From the NCBI GenBank assembly GCA_022592445.1, contig JABYQR010000293.1, positions 1 through 58,091 on the forward strand: DNA of 58,091 bases. The letters run 5' to 3'. The notes beneath the pieces are model-generated. The model was not told the DNA's origin, did not search any database, and was given only the letters and a program-made list of their open reading frames with translations. Below are positions 11,469 through 23,282 of the stretch, one piece after another. A program made the position numbers and the translations under genes. The DNA is from Cytidiella melzeri. Lineage: Eukaryota; Basidiomycota; Agaricomycetes; Polyporales; Irpicaceae. Position 1 is the first letter of the stretch; each line of letters starts with the position of its first letter.

Positions 11469-14400
11469 ATGGCCAGTCTACCACAGACTCTCGATAAACC
11501 CACGGTTATGTGGGCTTCTGACAAGGACATCCCCCGTTACCCCGGCCTCTACGTATCTCCCAATGCGACCACTCTGCCGAGCACTGCACCAGATAATCTA
11601 CCAAAAAACGTTGGTCGCCTCCCCCTCCCTTGGCCGTGGCTATTTACGAGACACGCCAACCAGTTACACTACTGGACCGCGCTCACCCCAAAGCAGTCTC
11701 AGTATGTTGGACTGCTGGAGCCGCTTTCTGGTCTTAAAGTTGTTCAAGGCCCCGACAGAAAGTGGAGGCTTGAGAACGTTGCAGAGTGGCGCAACCTAGA
11801 GGCCTTCATGCGGAAACTCCTCGCGTCAATGCATCGCAGTTTTCCCTTGGGAACACGCACGCCTCTCCTCGTCCAGGTAGAGACCGACTCATTTCCCTGG
11901 CCACAGGTGTATGGATACGATCGCAGCTGGTCTTCGCGGAAACAAGCGAGGTCTTATCTGAGCATCGTGCGAGGCGTGTTCGTCATCAATGTAGCAAAGT
12001 TGACGTACGCTGGCCACCTCTTGCCTAGGCACTGGGTGGAATCATTGCTAGAGCGCAAGTTAATTTCCATAGACGAGGCGAACTTGGTGCAGGAGTCTGT
12101 GATCTGTCAAGTCACCAGCCCCGTCACAGGCACCCGCATTGAAAGGCTGGGACTCATTGTCGATGTCACCGTAGCTCCTCTGAGCTCGACCTTGGAAAAC
12201 TTGACGGAGGTCATCAACCAGTTCGAATTGCCGGTATGGCTGTACTTCGGGCTTCGCCCAGCAATATCTGCGCATCCGTGGTCTGCCAAATATCTGCCCT
12301 CCGCAATCGAGTTGGATGCATCTCGTCGAGGTCCTGCAGCGGGTTTGGCCATTGGTGGATGGGGTGAGGAAATTGAAGAGGTTCAATCGACTGCAGACTT
12401 GCAGTCATTGTCTGACTGGCAGCCAGCGAATGCTTCCTCGTCATCTCTTGCGGTCCCTTCGTCGTCTCCTTGGGGTCCGCCTCCGGCTCAATCGTCGTCC
12501 TCAGCCTGGGCGACTGGCAGCATGGGTGCATCTCCTTCGGCCTCATCGTCGGCCAACAATGTGTCACGCCCTCCCGGCCCCCTTCATGTGTCTGCCTTAG
12601 GGCGAGATTCTGTCACTGATCAGGCTCCGGGCGAAACGCCTCAGCAGTTCTTTGCCAGGATTGATGCGAGCAAAGCTGCAAAACTTGCCAAGATGAGCCC
12701 TGCTGAAAAGGCTCGAGTGCAAGCAAAGGAGAGGCTACATGCTGCGCTCGAGCTCCCGAATAAATCGCATGGTTGCCGGGTGTTCAAATGGTCAGAGGAC
12801 AGCAGTGGCGCCTGGATCAGAACGTTTGTCGGGCGCAAGAACTGGCGCGACGCATGGGCCAACTCTGCCGTTTCGCAGCGCAGGTATGATCCTGTGCGTA
12901 ACGAGTTTGACATCTGCGAAGTACTCGACTTAAACGCAGTGACTGAGGACGAGGAGATGATGGATTCCTGGTACGACGACGACGACGTCACAATGACGAT
13001 GCAGAACACACACATTCATCCCAGTCCTCAGCCTTCTACATCCCGTCGTTCGCGTACTCGATCTCCTCAACGTCGCTCTCGATCTCCTCGTCGTCGCTCT
13101 CAATCTCCTCGTCGTCGCTCTCGATCTCCTCGTCGTCGCTCTCGATCTCCTCGTCGTCGCTCTCGATCTGCTCCTCGGTCTCGCTCACCTCGACGTCACT
13201 CTCGCTCCCCTCGTGCACTGCCGGTCATCATGCCTTCTCGCCCCTTGCCACCTCATCAGCAGCCACAGCCGAGTGCCTCTACCAGTGGAACCACACCCTC
13301 GTCCGTGCCCAGAACTCATTCTCCCGTCCCCGAATTATCCATGTGTAATGGTATCACGTTCAGCACGGCGCTGACGCAGCGCTATGGCATCATCGAGCAC
13401 ACAGCGCAGGCGACGTACAGGAATCCCGAAACTCTGCTACCTGACAAGAAGATCTATATCATGATGGGGGTTTACAATGAGACGGTCCTTCCTCAGTACT
13501 CCACACCAATGCGGGACTTTTTCACGTATCTTACAAGCCCGCCGAATGAGTTTGTGACGCCGCCACCCACCCTCACTGATCTTGCGCCCGGTACTACTCG
13601 AGGATTCCCGTGGCATCGTCGGAGGGACCTGATCGTCCAAACCGTGTTAGACAATCGCGGTTGCCCTTGGTACTTCGTGTACGCCCGGGATCCACGAGAC
13701 AACGATGTTCCATACTCGCTTTGCCTGGCCGACCCCGTCAGCGTCAACCATCTCCTACGATCGGAGGTCAGCTCGTCGATGTTTGATGTCACTCGCACTC
13801 TGCTCAGCTGGGGAGTGCCCTTCAACACACTCCAGCCAATTGCTGATCCGCGCACGCTTTGGGCGTCGCCCCCAATGCCAATGTATTTCAACCAAGTGCC
13901 GCTGGGGCTTGGAATTGTCGAGCACAAGCACAAGTTTACACTCGACGATTACAAGGCATATGTTGCTAAGCGTGACGAGATCATCACGAGCTTTCAGGGA
14001 CGTGCTGCTTTGTTACGGGGCGGCTTGCTGTGGCGACTGGCGCGCGACTCTTATGCAGACGATTCAGAGGTATGCAAGGGTCCAAGTGGATTCGCAATGC
14101 GAGATAACCATCGTGTGCTGGGTGACTGGGATTACGTGGATGACGACCTGTCGTTACATCAAGAGGATGTGATCTGTGGGGTGTACAGAGTCCAGCCGGG
14201 TAAGTGACATGTTTACCAAGCGAGGCGCAACTGACGATACTCCCTCAGAATCTGCCAACGCGGGACCGTCAGGTACTGCCTATCGCTCATGGTGGCCAAC
14301 TGCATGGACATGGTCGCAATCTGGGATGACCCTCGACTACTGGAGTGCCGGAAACGAGCGATTTTTTGTCAACCATCGCCGGGCGATACTCGAGGGCACT

Positions 14401-14520
14401 ATGCAGCCCAAGACTGCCCAAGAGTGGCGCAGGACTTTGAGTCCTAGGAAAGTGGTAAAGACTAATGTGGTCGAAAATGCCCGGCAACTCGCTAGTCGTG
14501 CTTTACCCGCTGCACGATAA
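11469..14520 (+). CDS. Transposon accessory protein with an RS-rich region
   Basis: A 912-codon open frame begins at 11469. A GTAAGT..CAG intron at about 14203-14248 then removes its early stop and adds about 90 residues (SANAGPSGTAYRSWWPTAWT and onward), ending at 14520. The N-terminal third (residues 1-280) looks globular, with many Trp and Pro (LPLPWPWL, YVGLLEPLSGLK). A Ser/Ala/Pro-rich linker follows. Around residues 520-580 there are arginine-serine repeats of the form RRRSRSPRRRSRSP, like splicing-factor RS domains. The C-terminal part is again globular. I know similar proteins only as uncharacterised, Agaricomycete-specific and often near Plavaka-type elements. Its position inside the TIRs makes it element cargo or an accessory transposition factor. 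It appears intact. Confidence 0.75.
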
Positions 14521-14858
14521 ACGCGCTCTGAATACATAGCACGTATGCTCTCGTGATTGCTGCAGCTCTGTGTACGCTATGGTGGCTCTCTTTTGTGCTG
14601 GGACTGTTTTGTGTTTCAAAGATTTTGATTATTGATAGCAACATGTACACAAGCAATCTGGACTCGCTCATACTGTTTAGATTTCATGCTGGAGTGATAT
14701 CACTTCGCGCTCACGTGACTCGACACGGTCGACGCGTCGTAAGAGCAGCACCTGTCACCTCCAAACCTTGTTTCAGGATGCGCATAAAAGAGGCGCCCCC
14801 CTGTCCACCTTCTCTCTCTCGTACTCACACCCTCTCTCTCTCGTGCCCAGACCTCACC

Positions 14859-16878
14859 ATGCCCACCAATAAGTCAAAGTACTCTGCCCATCCTCTTCGC
14901 AACAAGCCAAAAGCTTCCGACGCTGCTCCTGCTGCGAAGAAGCGCCGATCGAAAGCTTCTCACTCTGCTCCTGCCCCGAAGAGGCCCCGCCTGCCACAGT
15001 CACCGGACAGCTCTGACGACGACGCAGGAGGGCAAAACAGCAACGTCGAGAGCGAGAGCGAGAGCGAGAATGACGTGCCGATGGAGGATTTAGCCCCCAA
15101 GGAGCGGGTCATGGCCATTCATGCTGCCCTCATTACCGATCGCGGGTACGTGTGTGTGTATGCGTCTTGTTTCCATTTGCAGCTGATTCTAGGTCACTAC
15201 AAGCAACGATCCAGTCTTGAAGAGGCTCGTGAGCAAGGCACGCTGGCTTCCCCGCATAGCCGGAATGGTCTCAGACAACATGGATGACATCTTCAGCTTT
15301 GGTGCCAAAGTTGGCGGCGGCATGATTGAGGAGGGCTCGCAAGTCTGGAAGGAGCTCAAGGCAGGCAGCGCAACCTCGTAAGTTTTGCTTCTCTGCCCGC
15401 ATACAGTTGACTAGGAACGCATATATGCATCGCAGGGAGGGCCGTGTTGTCTGGCGAGTCGCCAACCAATGGAATGCTCTGGTAAAAGTAATGCCAGAGT
15501 TCGTAACTGATCTCAAGTACTACGTCAAGAGCGAGGAATGCTTTCGACTGCTCCTCGCTTTCGTAGGGCATCTCTTTCAACATGACGTGCTATTCAATGC
15601 TGATTGTCTGATGCTTCAGATGGTAAAACATGCTTCGGCCGCGCGAAGGGACGACATCGCTGGTCTCAAGGGTAGTATCCATAACTACATTATCTCTGAG
15701 GAACCCATTCCGGCCGGCACTCCAAAGAATCAGCTTGGTTGGGGGAACATCACCACCGCACGGCTGCTGGTCCCTCAACACATGCGAGTGGCCTTTGACA
15801 GAAATCCTACAAGGTGCGTGCTCTTCCGTCTGGGATCAGCCTCGCACTAATAGCAATGTCATGGAGCTTCTGCAACGCGGTGACGTCTGGGAAGAAGGAT
15901 ATCACGAAAAATATTTGGCTAAAAACTTGCCTTCTTTTCTCTGGGACGACGACGAAGGATCGGATTGCGAAATGTTCGACGAAGGCCTTCTGAGGGGTCC
16001 GTTGCTTCTGAAGGTACGCGCATACATCGTGCAGTTATGGACAACCTCACTCGCTCTTCTGTAGATTTTTCGTCATTTGTTCACAGGAAAATCTTCGGCA
16101 GTGCAACCAAACTTCGCATCAGCTTCTGTCGGGCGATCTCGTCTTATCAAAGTACACAAAGTCCGACGTGTTGAGCCAGGCATGATCGCTTGGGCCGCAG
16201 TTATGGTATGTGGTCACCTACGCATCTGCACTCTAATACGTAACATTTCTGTAGGCTAGATTCTCCCTGAGCAGTGTAAGTACATGGAAAATCAAAGACG
16301 GCGCTTTCTCGCTGCAGGATATGTGGGACACGATCATACGTCTCTTCGACTCTGACCTTGAACTCGGCGACCCGGAGTGGGCCCGCGATACCCTCCGTTG
16401 GTGGAATCGGTGAGTGAACACGAGCGGAACGAGCAGCATGACCGTCGTGTAATGAATTTCAAGGGAGATTTTTGGGCCTGAGTACGATGAGGAGTCGGAG
16501 GACGAAGATCAAGCGCCGACTTTCATGGACATGATCGAAGAGCAGCGACGTATTCGACGTGAGGTCCGAGAACAGCAGGCGACTCAGGCTGAAGCGGCGA
16601 CCAAAGAGGCTAGAAGGCGTAAAGCTCAAGCTCACGATGAAGCTTTGAGTCAGGCAGAGGACGGATTTGAACCTGAGGCCACCCCTCCGCGATACAACTC
16701 CGTGTCACAGGGAGGCGAGGAAGACTCCGAGGACGCTTTCGGACTTCTTCAAGTCTACGGCGACATTGCCGACCAGGCAGATTTTGAGACTGACTCAGTT
16801 TCAGCTGGCAGCGGGAGCGACAGTGAGCACTCTGACAATTCGGGCGACGAGAAAGAGTATGGCGACGGGTGGCCCTAA
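14859..16878 (+). CDS. Transposon accessory protein, DUF6698-like
   Basis: The start MPTNKSKYSAHP at 14859 leads into a basic, Lys/Pro-rich nuclear-type N-terminus and an acidic Ser/Glu stretch. A spliced globular region follows, with RWLPRIAGMVSDNMDDIFSF, LKGSIHNYIISEE, GWGNITTARLLVP and EPGMIAWAAVMARFSLSS. This order (LKG..., TxxLLVP, IAWAA) fits the fungal DUF6698 family as I remember it. The C-terminus is a charged coiled coil (EEQRRIRREVREQQ) with an acidic end, GDGWP, at 16878. At least six short introns are needed, including GGTACGTG..CTACAAG near 15147-15201. The function is unknown. The gene lies inside the TIRs, 340 bp after the RS-rich gene and on the same strand. Confidence 0.7.
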
Positions 16879-17269
16879 GGTAAGTCGCGGTACTGATACC
16901 GCTTGAATTCTGACTCCCTGATGGTTAAGCAGACAGCAGACAACAATCGCAGGACGTCATCTTGCACGAACACTCTCGCTTTTCTTTCACGGTCGCTACA
17001 ATTCAATGACACCCACCTCCGCCTGCAACACTCTCGCATTCCAATTTTCTGCTCCTGTCTCTGCTCTCGCGACGATCTCGATTTCTTTTCAACCTGGACA
17101 CTGTAACTTGCTGTAGCTGTTCTGCTATGATGACTATTTCTTTCACCATGCTCGTGCTGTATTATTAATTAGCTGATGTTCTTGCCATTGCGCTGTTCAA
17201 TCCATTGCCATTGTTGCTATGCACCCTAATGCGAGAACTACTGCCTTGAAAGCATTGCATTGATGTGTA

Positions 17270-17350
17270 TGACAATATAAACTACCGGCGGCGAGATTAT
17301 CTTGCAATATAAACTACCGGCGGCGAGATTATCTTGCAATGTAAACTATG
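17270..17350 (+). repeat. Right subterminal tandem repeat of the transposon
   Basis: A 32 bp unit containing CAATATAAACTACCGGCGGC and GAGATTATCTTG is present twice in tandem. A third degenerate copy follows (CAATGTAAACTATGGGCGGA). The AATATAAAC and TTGCAAT words match motifs in the left subterminal DNA. They are probably transposase-binding sites. Confidence 0.7.
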
Positions 17351-17510
17351 GGCGGAGACATTAAAATGTATTACCATGCAAGATAAAGTGGCCTGCGGAC
17401 CATTATCGCGGGTGCCGGGTGTTTATAACTTTCCAGGTACAGAGATTGTGTGGGATAAAGTTTGCTCAATGTTATATTGTAATGCTCGGGTTTACATTGG
17501 TAGGTATTGT

Positions 17511-17532
17511 GCGATAACGTTTTGTTTTTTTA
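17511..17532 (-). repeat. Right terminal inverted repeat
   Basis: This is the exact 22 bp reverse complement of 4457-4478. It is preceded by GGTAGGTATTGT and AT-rich subterminal words. The flanks outside the two TIRs (TTTCATCGG on the left, GAGATGTTG on the right) show no clear direct repeat, so the target-site duplication is lost or very short. Confidence 0.85.
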
Positions 17533-17768
17533 CGAGATGTTGTTGCACCAGCACTGCACATGAACCACAGCATATAGAAATTCTCCTGGCATTGTCCTCA
17601 TACCTCAGCACACCTCACCTCCATTTCTCCAGGTCTTTTCATTGATTTAGTGTCTGTCAGTAAGTATATTGTTGCTTGCTTTTCACTCACCTTCAAAAGT
17701 CACTGTACTGAAAATATTCTTACAGCTAGCTGTCTTTTATCTTAAGCCCTTCAGCACCCTATAACATC

Positions 17769-18221
17769 ATGCAGTTCTCACCCTCCCTCCTTTTGTTTGC
17801 TGCCATTGTAACCAGTGCATCCTATATGGTGGCTGTGTCTGCCATTCCGCAAAGCAGTACAGGATCTTTCCATACAATGCCCTTCAACAACTTGGAGAGA
17901 CAGCTCTCGGCCAAAGAGAGTCAAGAGACAGGTAAGTTGCTCAGCCTGCATGTCTTCTCTCACAGTGATCTCACCAACTTGTTTATGTCATCAGAGGTCA
18001 AGAACGCAGCTGACAGGCTGACAGAAGCAAGCAAAGACAATCCAGAATTTAGGAATACACTCGCCAAGTTTCTGACGGAATCTGACGGAAATTTATTACC
18101 AGAACAGCACCAAAAGGACGTGTTGACTCTTGCCAGATGGGCTCATAGCCATCCTTCAGACCCGATAACACCGAAGGTGACATACCTTTTTACACAACTG
18201 GCCGCCCAGGGAGCCCACTGA
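17769..18221 (+). CDS. Small secreted protein of unknown function
   Basis: The start at 17769 gives a typical signal peptide: MQFS, a hydrophobic core (LLLFAAIVTSASYMV) and a likely cleavage after AVSA. An in-phase 63 bp intron, GTAAGT..ATCAG at 17932-17994, would join T to EVKNAADRL and leave about 129 residues. Reading through it is also open, so the intron is inferred from its strong borders and short length. The mature part is helical and charged (LTEASKDNPEFRNTLAKFL, LPEQHQKDVLTLARW) and has no cysteines. I do not recognise the family. It lies just outside the right TIR of the 13 kb element. Confidence 0.6.
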   Translation: MQFSPSLLLFAAIVTSASYMVAVSAIPQSSTGSFHTMPFNNLERQLSAKESQETGKLLSLHVFSHSDLTNLFMSSEVKNAADRLTEASKDNPEFRNTLAKFLTESDGNLLPEQHQKDVLTLARWAHSHPSDPITPKVTYLFTQLAAQGAH

Positions 18222-18640
18222 GAACCTGTTCTGCTGGAATAATGCTTATCCGAAGGGAGGATTAGGGTGGTCGAGCCTGAGCTCTGGGTGTCTCTACTTC
18301 GCCGTAAATGCGTAAATGCTGTAGTTCCAACCTCCGTGCAACCATCATCAATCATCATTGACATAGCCTAGCTGAGGTATTCATGTGAGTGTAAGTTGAT
18401 TAGCTTCAAGTAACAATTTCGTGAGGTACCATCCGTCCTCGGACCTTTAAGCACGGGCTGTATCATACTCTGACCATGAGCGCAGCTCTATGTTGAATCT
18501 TTAAGTTAAGTACTCTAGATCGAAAAGTACCTTTTTCTACGTACCGATACCATTACAACATTCACCACAACTCCGTTCGCGAGATCACTATAGAGTTCGG
18601 AGACCTCTGCGGGTCCGGCGAACCTGCCTAGCATGAGTGA

Positions 18641-18930
18641 TCACCTCGTCTCTCGTTTTCCGGCGACTGTACGTCCATCTGAGCCAGGATGAACGGGAAG
18701 ATCGACGATCAGCAGTGGGAACACGCCTCCAATTTGAGCAACTCGGTCGTGAGAGAGCCATGCTGCAGCGAATAGACCTTGAAAGAGAAACGGATTTGTC
18801 AGCGTGCAGGCTACTATGATTGTGTGCACAGCACCTTACCCAACGCGCAAGTGATGGTCGCGACGCCAACAGCGAGAAATGGGTATGCGAGGAAGAGTAA
18901 CGTATACACTATGCGCCTCCGTGTTGCCAT
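18641..18930 (-). CDS. Possible small membrane protein (two exons)
   Basis: The start at 18930 gives MATRRRIVYTLLFLAYPFLA, a basic tip followed by a hydrophobic span. A GTAAGG..TTCAAG intron (about 18779-18839) follows, then LFAAAWLSHDRVAQIGG and a second hydrophobic segment, ending ETR at 18641. The length is about 75 residues and the family is unknown. It could instead be a terminal exon of the membrane protein gene just upstream on the same strand, since I could not fix that gene's 3' end with certainty. Confidence 0.35.
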
Positions 18931-19059
18931 TAGTCGCTGTCAGCCATGAAACACGTTACAAATGAAATTTGGCGAAACAATACTTGTAATAAGGACGCTG
19001 CAAACTTGACCCAAATATGATACGTACCTGGTATGTCCACTTTGCGCTAGACGCCCCCA

Positions 19060-19692
19060 TTACGAAAACATCGGCCGAACCGACTGAATGAGCACCCCTA
19101 AGAGAGCACCAAACGACGCCGAGAGACACAGGTAGGGGCCACGCTCCGTATAGCTGATGATGCTCGCCACAGGTGGGATGGTCGTGATTAGCGTGGCGAG
19201 GAAAGACACGAGAAAACCCGCCTTGCCATTCAGATTCCAAGAGTCAAAAGCAGCCATGTTAACCGTCAGCGCAGTCTGGTTGTATGTAACGAGGAGACTA
19301 CTGACCACGACAGTCACCGTAGAGATCCGCCTACACACCAGGTCTTTGCTAGATTCAAAATCTGCTCCACCCAGTTGCGCCATGCGCCACGCGTACTCAA
19401 GACTCGCGCGACCGAAGGAGATCATGACAAGGGCAGTAAATGCCGATTCAAGAATAGGTCTGAGCCATGGCCATGCTTCCGGATTTTGACCTTTCCAGTG
19501 TGCAAGCATTACAGCTGCAGCTGAAGGCGGCCCCTGCGCTGTTCCTTCGTCCAAGCTCAAGCCTTCGGTAGAAGAGAAAGTATGCGGATGTAGTCATGTT
19601 CTTCATCGGTCGCTGGTCCAGCTGCACTTGTCTCCGGTTTCACACTTCTGGGAGATAGCAGAGAGGAAACCATTTGAAGTTGTAGTCTAGCG
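19060..19692 (-). CDS. Multi-span membrane protein, N-terminus unresolved
   Basis: An open exon at 19060-19560 encodes at least four hydrophobic segments: LESAFTALVMISFGRASLEY, ISTVTVVVSSLLVTYNQTAL, AGFLVSFLATLITTIPPVAS and LCLSASFGALLGVLIQSV. It ends PMFS. No ATG lies in this frame directly upstream, so at least one 5' exon is needed. An ATG at about 19689 (MVSSLLSPRS) reads into a stop in its own frame unless spliced. I do not recognise the family. The left boundary is supported by the stop codon, the right boundary is a guess. Confidence 0.45.
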
Positions 19693-20407
19693 TTTTGACC
19701 AGCAGCTAGTGTGTAACCAGTTGCTTACCGCTGCAAGAGAAACATGTGTGGTGTAAACACAACGTTGGATGGAGAAGTGGTTTATACCTTGCCGTGGAGG
19801 CAAACGTCTGACATAATTCAATTGCAAAGAATTACGCGTTTCACCTACGATAGTGTCCTGCAGCGGCGAGGTGAGGAAACAGAGTAGATCACCATCACAG
19901 TGTTGGCCTAAGTTTTTGGCGATGGGTTTTCTGATCATTAAAGAATTTCAGGTGAACAAGTCATCTCGGGCATCGGAGAATCTGTATTCACGTTTCCAGG
20001 AAAGATCAGTCGCAATTAAACATTCAGAACACATGCCAGCGACCTGCCTTAAATTTCCGTTCCAGCTCGTTCGTCTTCCGTCTCGAGGCAAAGCCCTGAG
20101 CAAACGGTTTTCCAAGTCGTGATCTGCTGTACCGCAGCATAGGTTCGGTAGCTTGCATGCGTTTCACATGTTCCACTCATTCATTAACAGTTGCTTCTTG
20201 TGAACGAGAACAGCGTGCAAGACATCCCAGCAAGCTCAGGGGTGCCCTTAACGCCTAGCATGCATCTATTGGAAGGCTCGCAAAGCGTGTATACAGCATT
20301 CTACAGTAAGAATGTCAACAATCATCCATTTCAAGCAAACACGAATGGCGTGAAGGAGTCGTTACTATCATCATAAATCATGAAACTGCTCAAAGCCCCG
20401 GTAACGT
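19693..20407. other. Intergenic, no supported gene
   Basis: These 700 bp contain a possible 5' exon for the leftward membrane gene (ATG near 19821, MSDVCLHGK, followed by GTATAA). Nothing else shows coding structure. Confidence 0.3.
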
Positions 20408-21640
20408 TTATTGCATCTTAATCTTCTTCTTCTGAGCATCTAATCCTCCAAACGTCTTGACAGTTCTGGTAGCAAACATGCCGGCCAAGACGATAGCACA
20501 TAAGGCGCGTGCATATTCTGGATCCATTGGCGCAACCTTTACGAACCCTTCGGCATCGGTCGACGCTGCCCCCAGCCAGCCAAAAATTGCGGAATGCAAG
20601 TTCGCGAAGAACGGCTGAGCGTGCGTGAGGGTGGCGTATAGACCCGTAATGAACGGTGCACACCAAAGGTCGGTCGTTGTCCAGCCGTAAGGGAGGAGTT
20701 CTGGCGGCGTGGAAAGTGTAAGAGTGTGTGGTTGAAGGAAGGAGAAAAGGTTGATGAAGAAGAAGCCTGCGTTGGCGGTGACCTGTTCTCACTATCGTTA
20801 GATGTTAATACATGTGGTCGGAACGCGAGAAATGCTTACCAGTGATGTGAGAAGTAACGTCCACGGCGACGTCGATATTGCGCTGCTCGAGTTGGTGAGC
20901 ACGGCCGGTGGGATAAGGTTGCAAAGCAGGTATGCTCGAGACACCCCGTCCATGAAAGAGAGCGGCAGTTCACTGCTCAGTGACATTGAGTGCACGGACG
21001 GTAGTTTCTCAACGGCGGCCTGCATGGCAATATATAGTATAGGAACTACACCGGAGACCATGAACGACGGGGGTACACCGAGGTAAGGAGCTGCGATGGC
21101 CACGAAGATATTCAGCAGTTGCATTGACTAGGAATCACGAAGCAGAATCAAGCTAGAGATTTGCAGACTCGGACCACTACACCAGTGCGCGAGATCCGTG
21201 TACTTACAAGTGATAGCTTCACCTCCGTACACTACGGCGAGTGTCGCCGCAGCCTCCCGCGCGAACGAACGGTCCTCAACCTTTGCAACGGTCTCCTTGC
21301 CCGAGTTTGCTGTATTTGCGAGGTGCTTTGCCTGCAGCTGCTCGCGTATTTGTCGAAGAACCAGGCAGAGCCGGAATGCGCTTCCGAGGTCGAGCATGCT
21401 AATAGGCGTGCCCACCCAGTTGCTTAACGGCTGCACTGGGCTCAGAGCATTGCGGTAGAATTGAACAATGGGCTCGAGTACAGCAGACATGAGTGAAATG
21501 GAGGTCAAAGGAAGAAGTGTGAATTTTTGGAGTGTCGCCGACGTGAAGGTCGACAACGAGAGCTGAACCAACCGGACCTCGACAGGCGCGTTCAGAAGGC
21601 AACATGGCTCAAAACGCTTGATTGCTTGCAGAGGTCCCAT
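20408..21640 (-). CDS. Fungal membrane protein of unknown function (three exons)
   Basis: The start at 21640 gives MGPLQAIKRFEP. Splicing at GTAAGT (about 21208) to TTCCTAG (21129), and at GTAAGC (about 20836) to AACAG (20782), joins three open exons without a stop. The last exon reads VTANAGFFFINLFSFLQP, then DLWCAPFITGLYATLTHAQP, and ends KKKIKMQ. There are roughly five hydrophobic segments, in regions such as LLNIFVAIAAPYLGVPPSF and RALCAIVLAGMFATRTV. The exon structure is convincing, but I do not recognise the family. It is transcribed in the same direction as the other membrane genes to its left. Confidence 0.65.
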
Positions 21641-22112
21641 GGACTAGTGGCTGTAGCGGCCCTAACCCGGGAATGTGAGGTGGTCTAAATCATCAACGGA
21701 ATCACCCGTCTGTGCGCTGGTTCAAGACCGTCCCCTCCAGAAAACTTGGTGACTCGCCACCGAGCGCGCCGCAAGGCGTGTCTCTGGTTCGGGATAATCC
21801 GTCCTTGACTGGCCAGGGAAGTAATTCCGCAACCTGCAGGACGCGCCGAGTTAGTCTTCGGAGACAAGGACGAGTCGTCTGTTCGCGCAGATGGGCCGTG
21901 CCCCCTACAAACCTTTTCTTTCTTACTCTGGGCTCAGCTTCAGCAGCAACAGACAGCGCCGGCATTACCAAGATAAAGGGAGTATATATAGACGAACAAA
22001 CTGAAGGAGACAAGAACGCGATTACAACAGAAGAACGCTTATGCACTATGTACAATATCCAGATCAGCCAGCCAATCATTCAACAACTCCCAACTCATCC
22101 ACAGCAAAGAGT

Positions 22113-23282
22113 CTAGCAGCACTTGCCTGCCTGATTCGCCTGAGCGTCGACACTTGGCGTAACCAAAATCGAGTCACCAGTAGACGGCTTGATGGGGTCC
22201 GACGACTGTTCAAGCGACTTGCTTGATACAATGCGGTAGATGTCTGCAGATTGTCGTCAGTACGCATAATGAGGGAAGGAAGCTGTACCTCTCGCTCACC
22301 AGTCAGGATCGTCTGAAATGCAGCCTCGACGTTTGAAGCATCCAAAGCTGAAGTCTCGATGAACGACAGTCCGTTCTCAGCTAGATGTAGTCACCATGAG
22401 CCATGACTTCGCTGTTCCGAGTGATCCACATGCAACAAGACTCACCTGCGAAAGACTTCGCCTCGTCCGTCGGGACAGCCCTGAGATGCTTCAAATCGCT
22501 CTTGTTTCCAACGAGCATGATGACAATGTTCGAGTCAGCGTGGTCCCTCAGCTCCTTCAGCCATCTTGTGACGTTCGTGTACGTGGCGTGCTTTGAGATG
22601 TCGTATACGAGGAGAGCACCGACTGCGCCACGGTAGTACCTGTTTGGTACAGACCCGAGCTCTCAGCGAAAACGCGAGACAGCGCGGGAGCGGGTAAAAC
22701 GTACGCAGATGTAATGGCGCGGTAACGCTCCTGTCCAGCTATAAGAAGGAGAGATGTTGTCAGCTCTCCATCCCGAACGTCGTCCAAGTCCTATCGTTCA
22801 AGGCAACACGCTGACGGGGAATTGCTCCCCTGTGTCCCGTCTAGCAAGAAAAATTCGAACAGTAGGGAGGCAGTGACAGAAGACTTACCGGTATCCCAGA
22901 TCTGCGCCTTTACAGTCTTGCTGTCAATAGCCAGCGACCTTGTTGCAAACTCAACACCGATGGTCGACTTTGACTCGAGGTTGAATTCATTCCTCGTGAA
23001 TCGCGAGAGAACTGTGTGGAAGACCCAAGATTACGCAAAGGAAGAGAGTAGTGTCGTCAGACCGTAACATATGTGGGAGTAGAGATAACGTACGGTTGCT
23101 GCGGGGAGGCACGTCAGCAAGGTCATGCTGCCACAACAGAAGATCGAACGTACGATTTTCCGACACCAGAGTCTCCAATAAGGACGACCTATTGTGCAAA
23201 GCAAGTAGCTCAGCACAGAGAGTACGTGTATAAACGCAAGGCGTACCTTGAACAAGAAGTCGAAGTTGCTTTGATCAGCCAT
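22113..23282 (-). CDS. YPT31: Rab GTPase of the Rab11/Ypt31 family
   Basis: This small GTPase should act in trans-Golgi and recycling-endosome traffic. The start at 23282 gives [12 protein letters not shown]. Spliced exons then give [12 protein letters not shown] (P-loop), [40 protein letters not shown] (switch II), LVGNKSDL (the guanine-specific NKxD motif), [14 protein letters not shown] and [15 protein letters not shown]. The C-terminus is GKCC, a double-cysteine site for geranylgeranylation. The [12 protein letters not shown] segment is diagnostic of Rab11 rather than other Rabs. At least six introns are present, one exon being only 5 nt long (23094-23098). The protein looks complete. Confidence 0.95.

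Larger units (their letters stand above)
4456..17533. mobile_element. ~13 kb Plavaka-type DNA transposon with two accessory genes
   Basis: The ends are perfect inverted repeats: TAAAAAAACAAAACGTTATC and two further bases at 4457-4478, and the exact reverse complement at 17511-17532. One further matching base (4456/17533) may belong to the repeat. Subterminal DNA on both sides is rich in short repeats (TTATCGCG, ATGTAAA, GCAATATA). Inside are a leftward multi-exon transposase and two rightward genes, arranged divergently around a large palindrome. The transposase resembles the Plavaka superfamily described from basidiomycetes, which is CACTA-like. I cannot see an unambiguous target-site duplication. 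An apparent 1-nt frameshift in the transposase suggests this copy may not move by itself. Confidence 0.85.
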
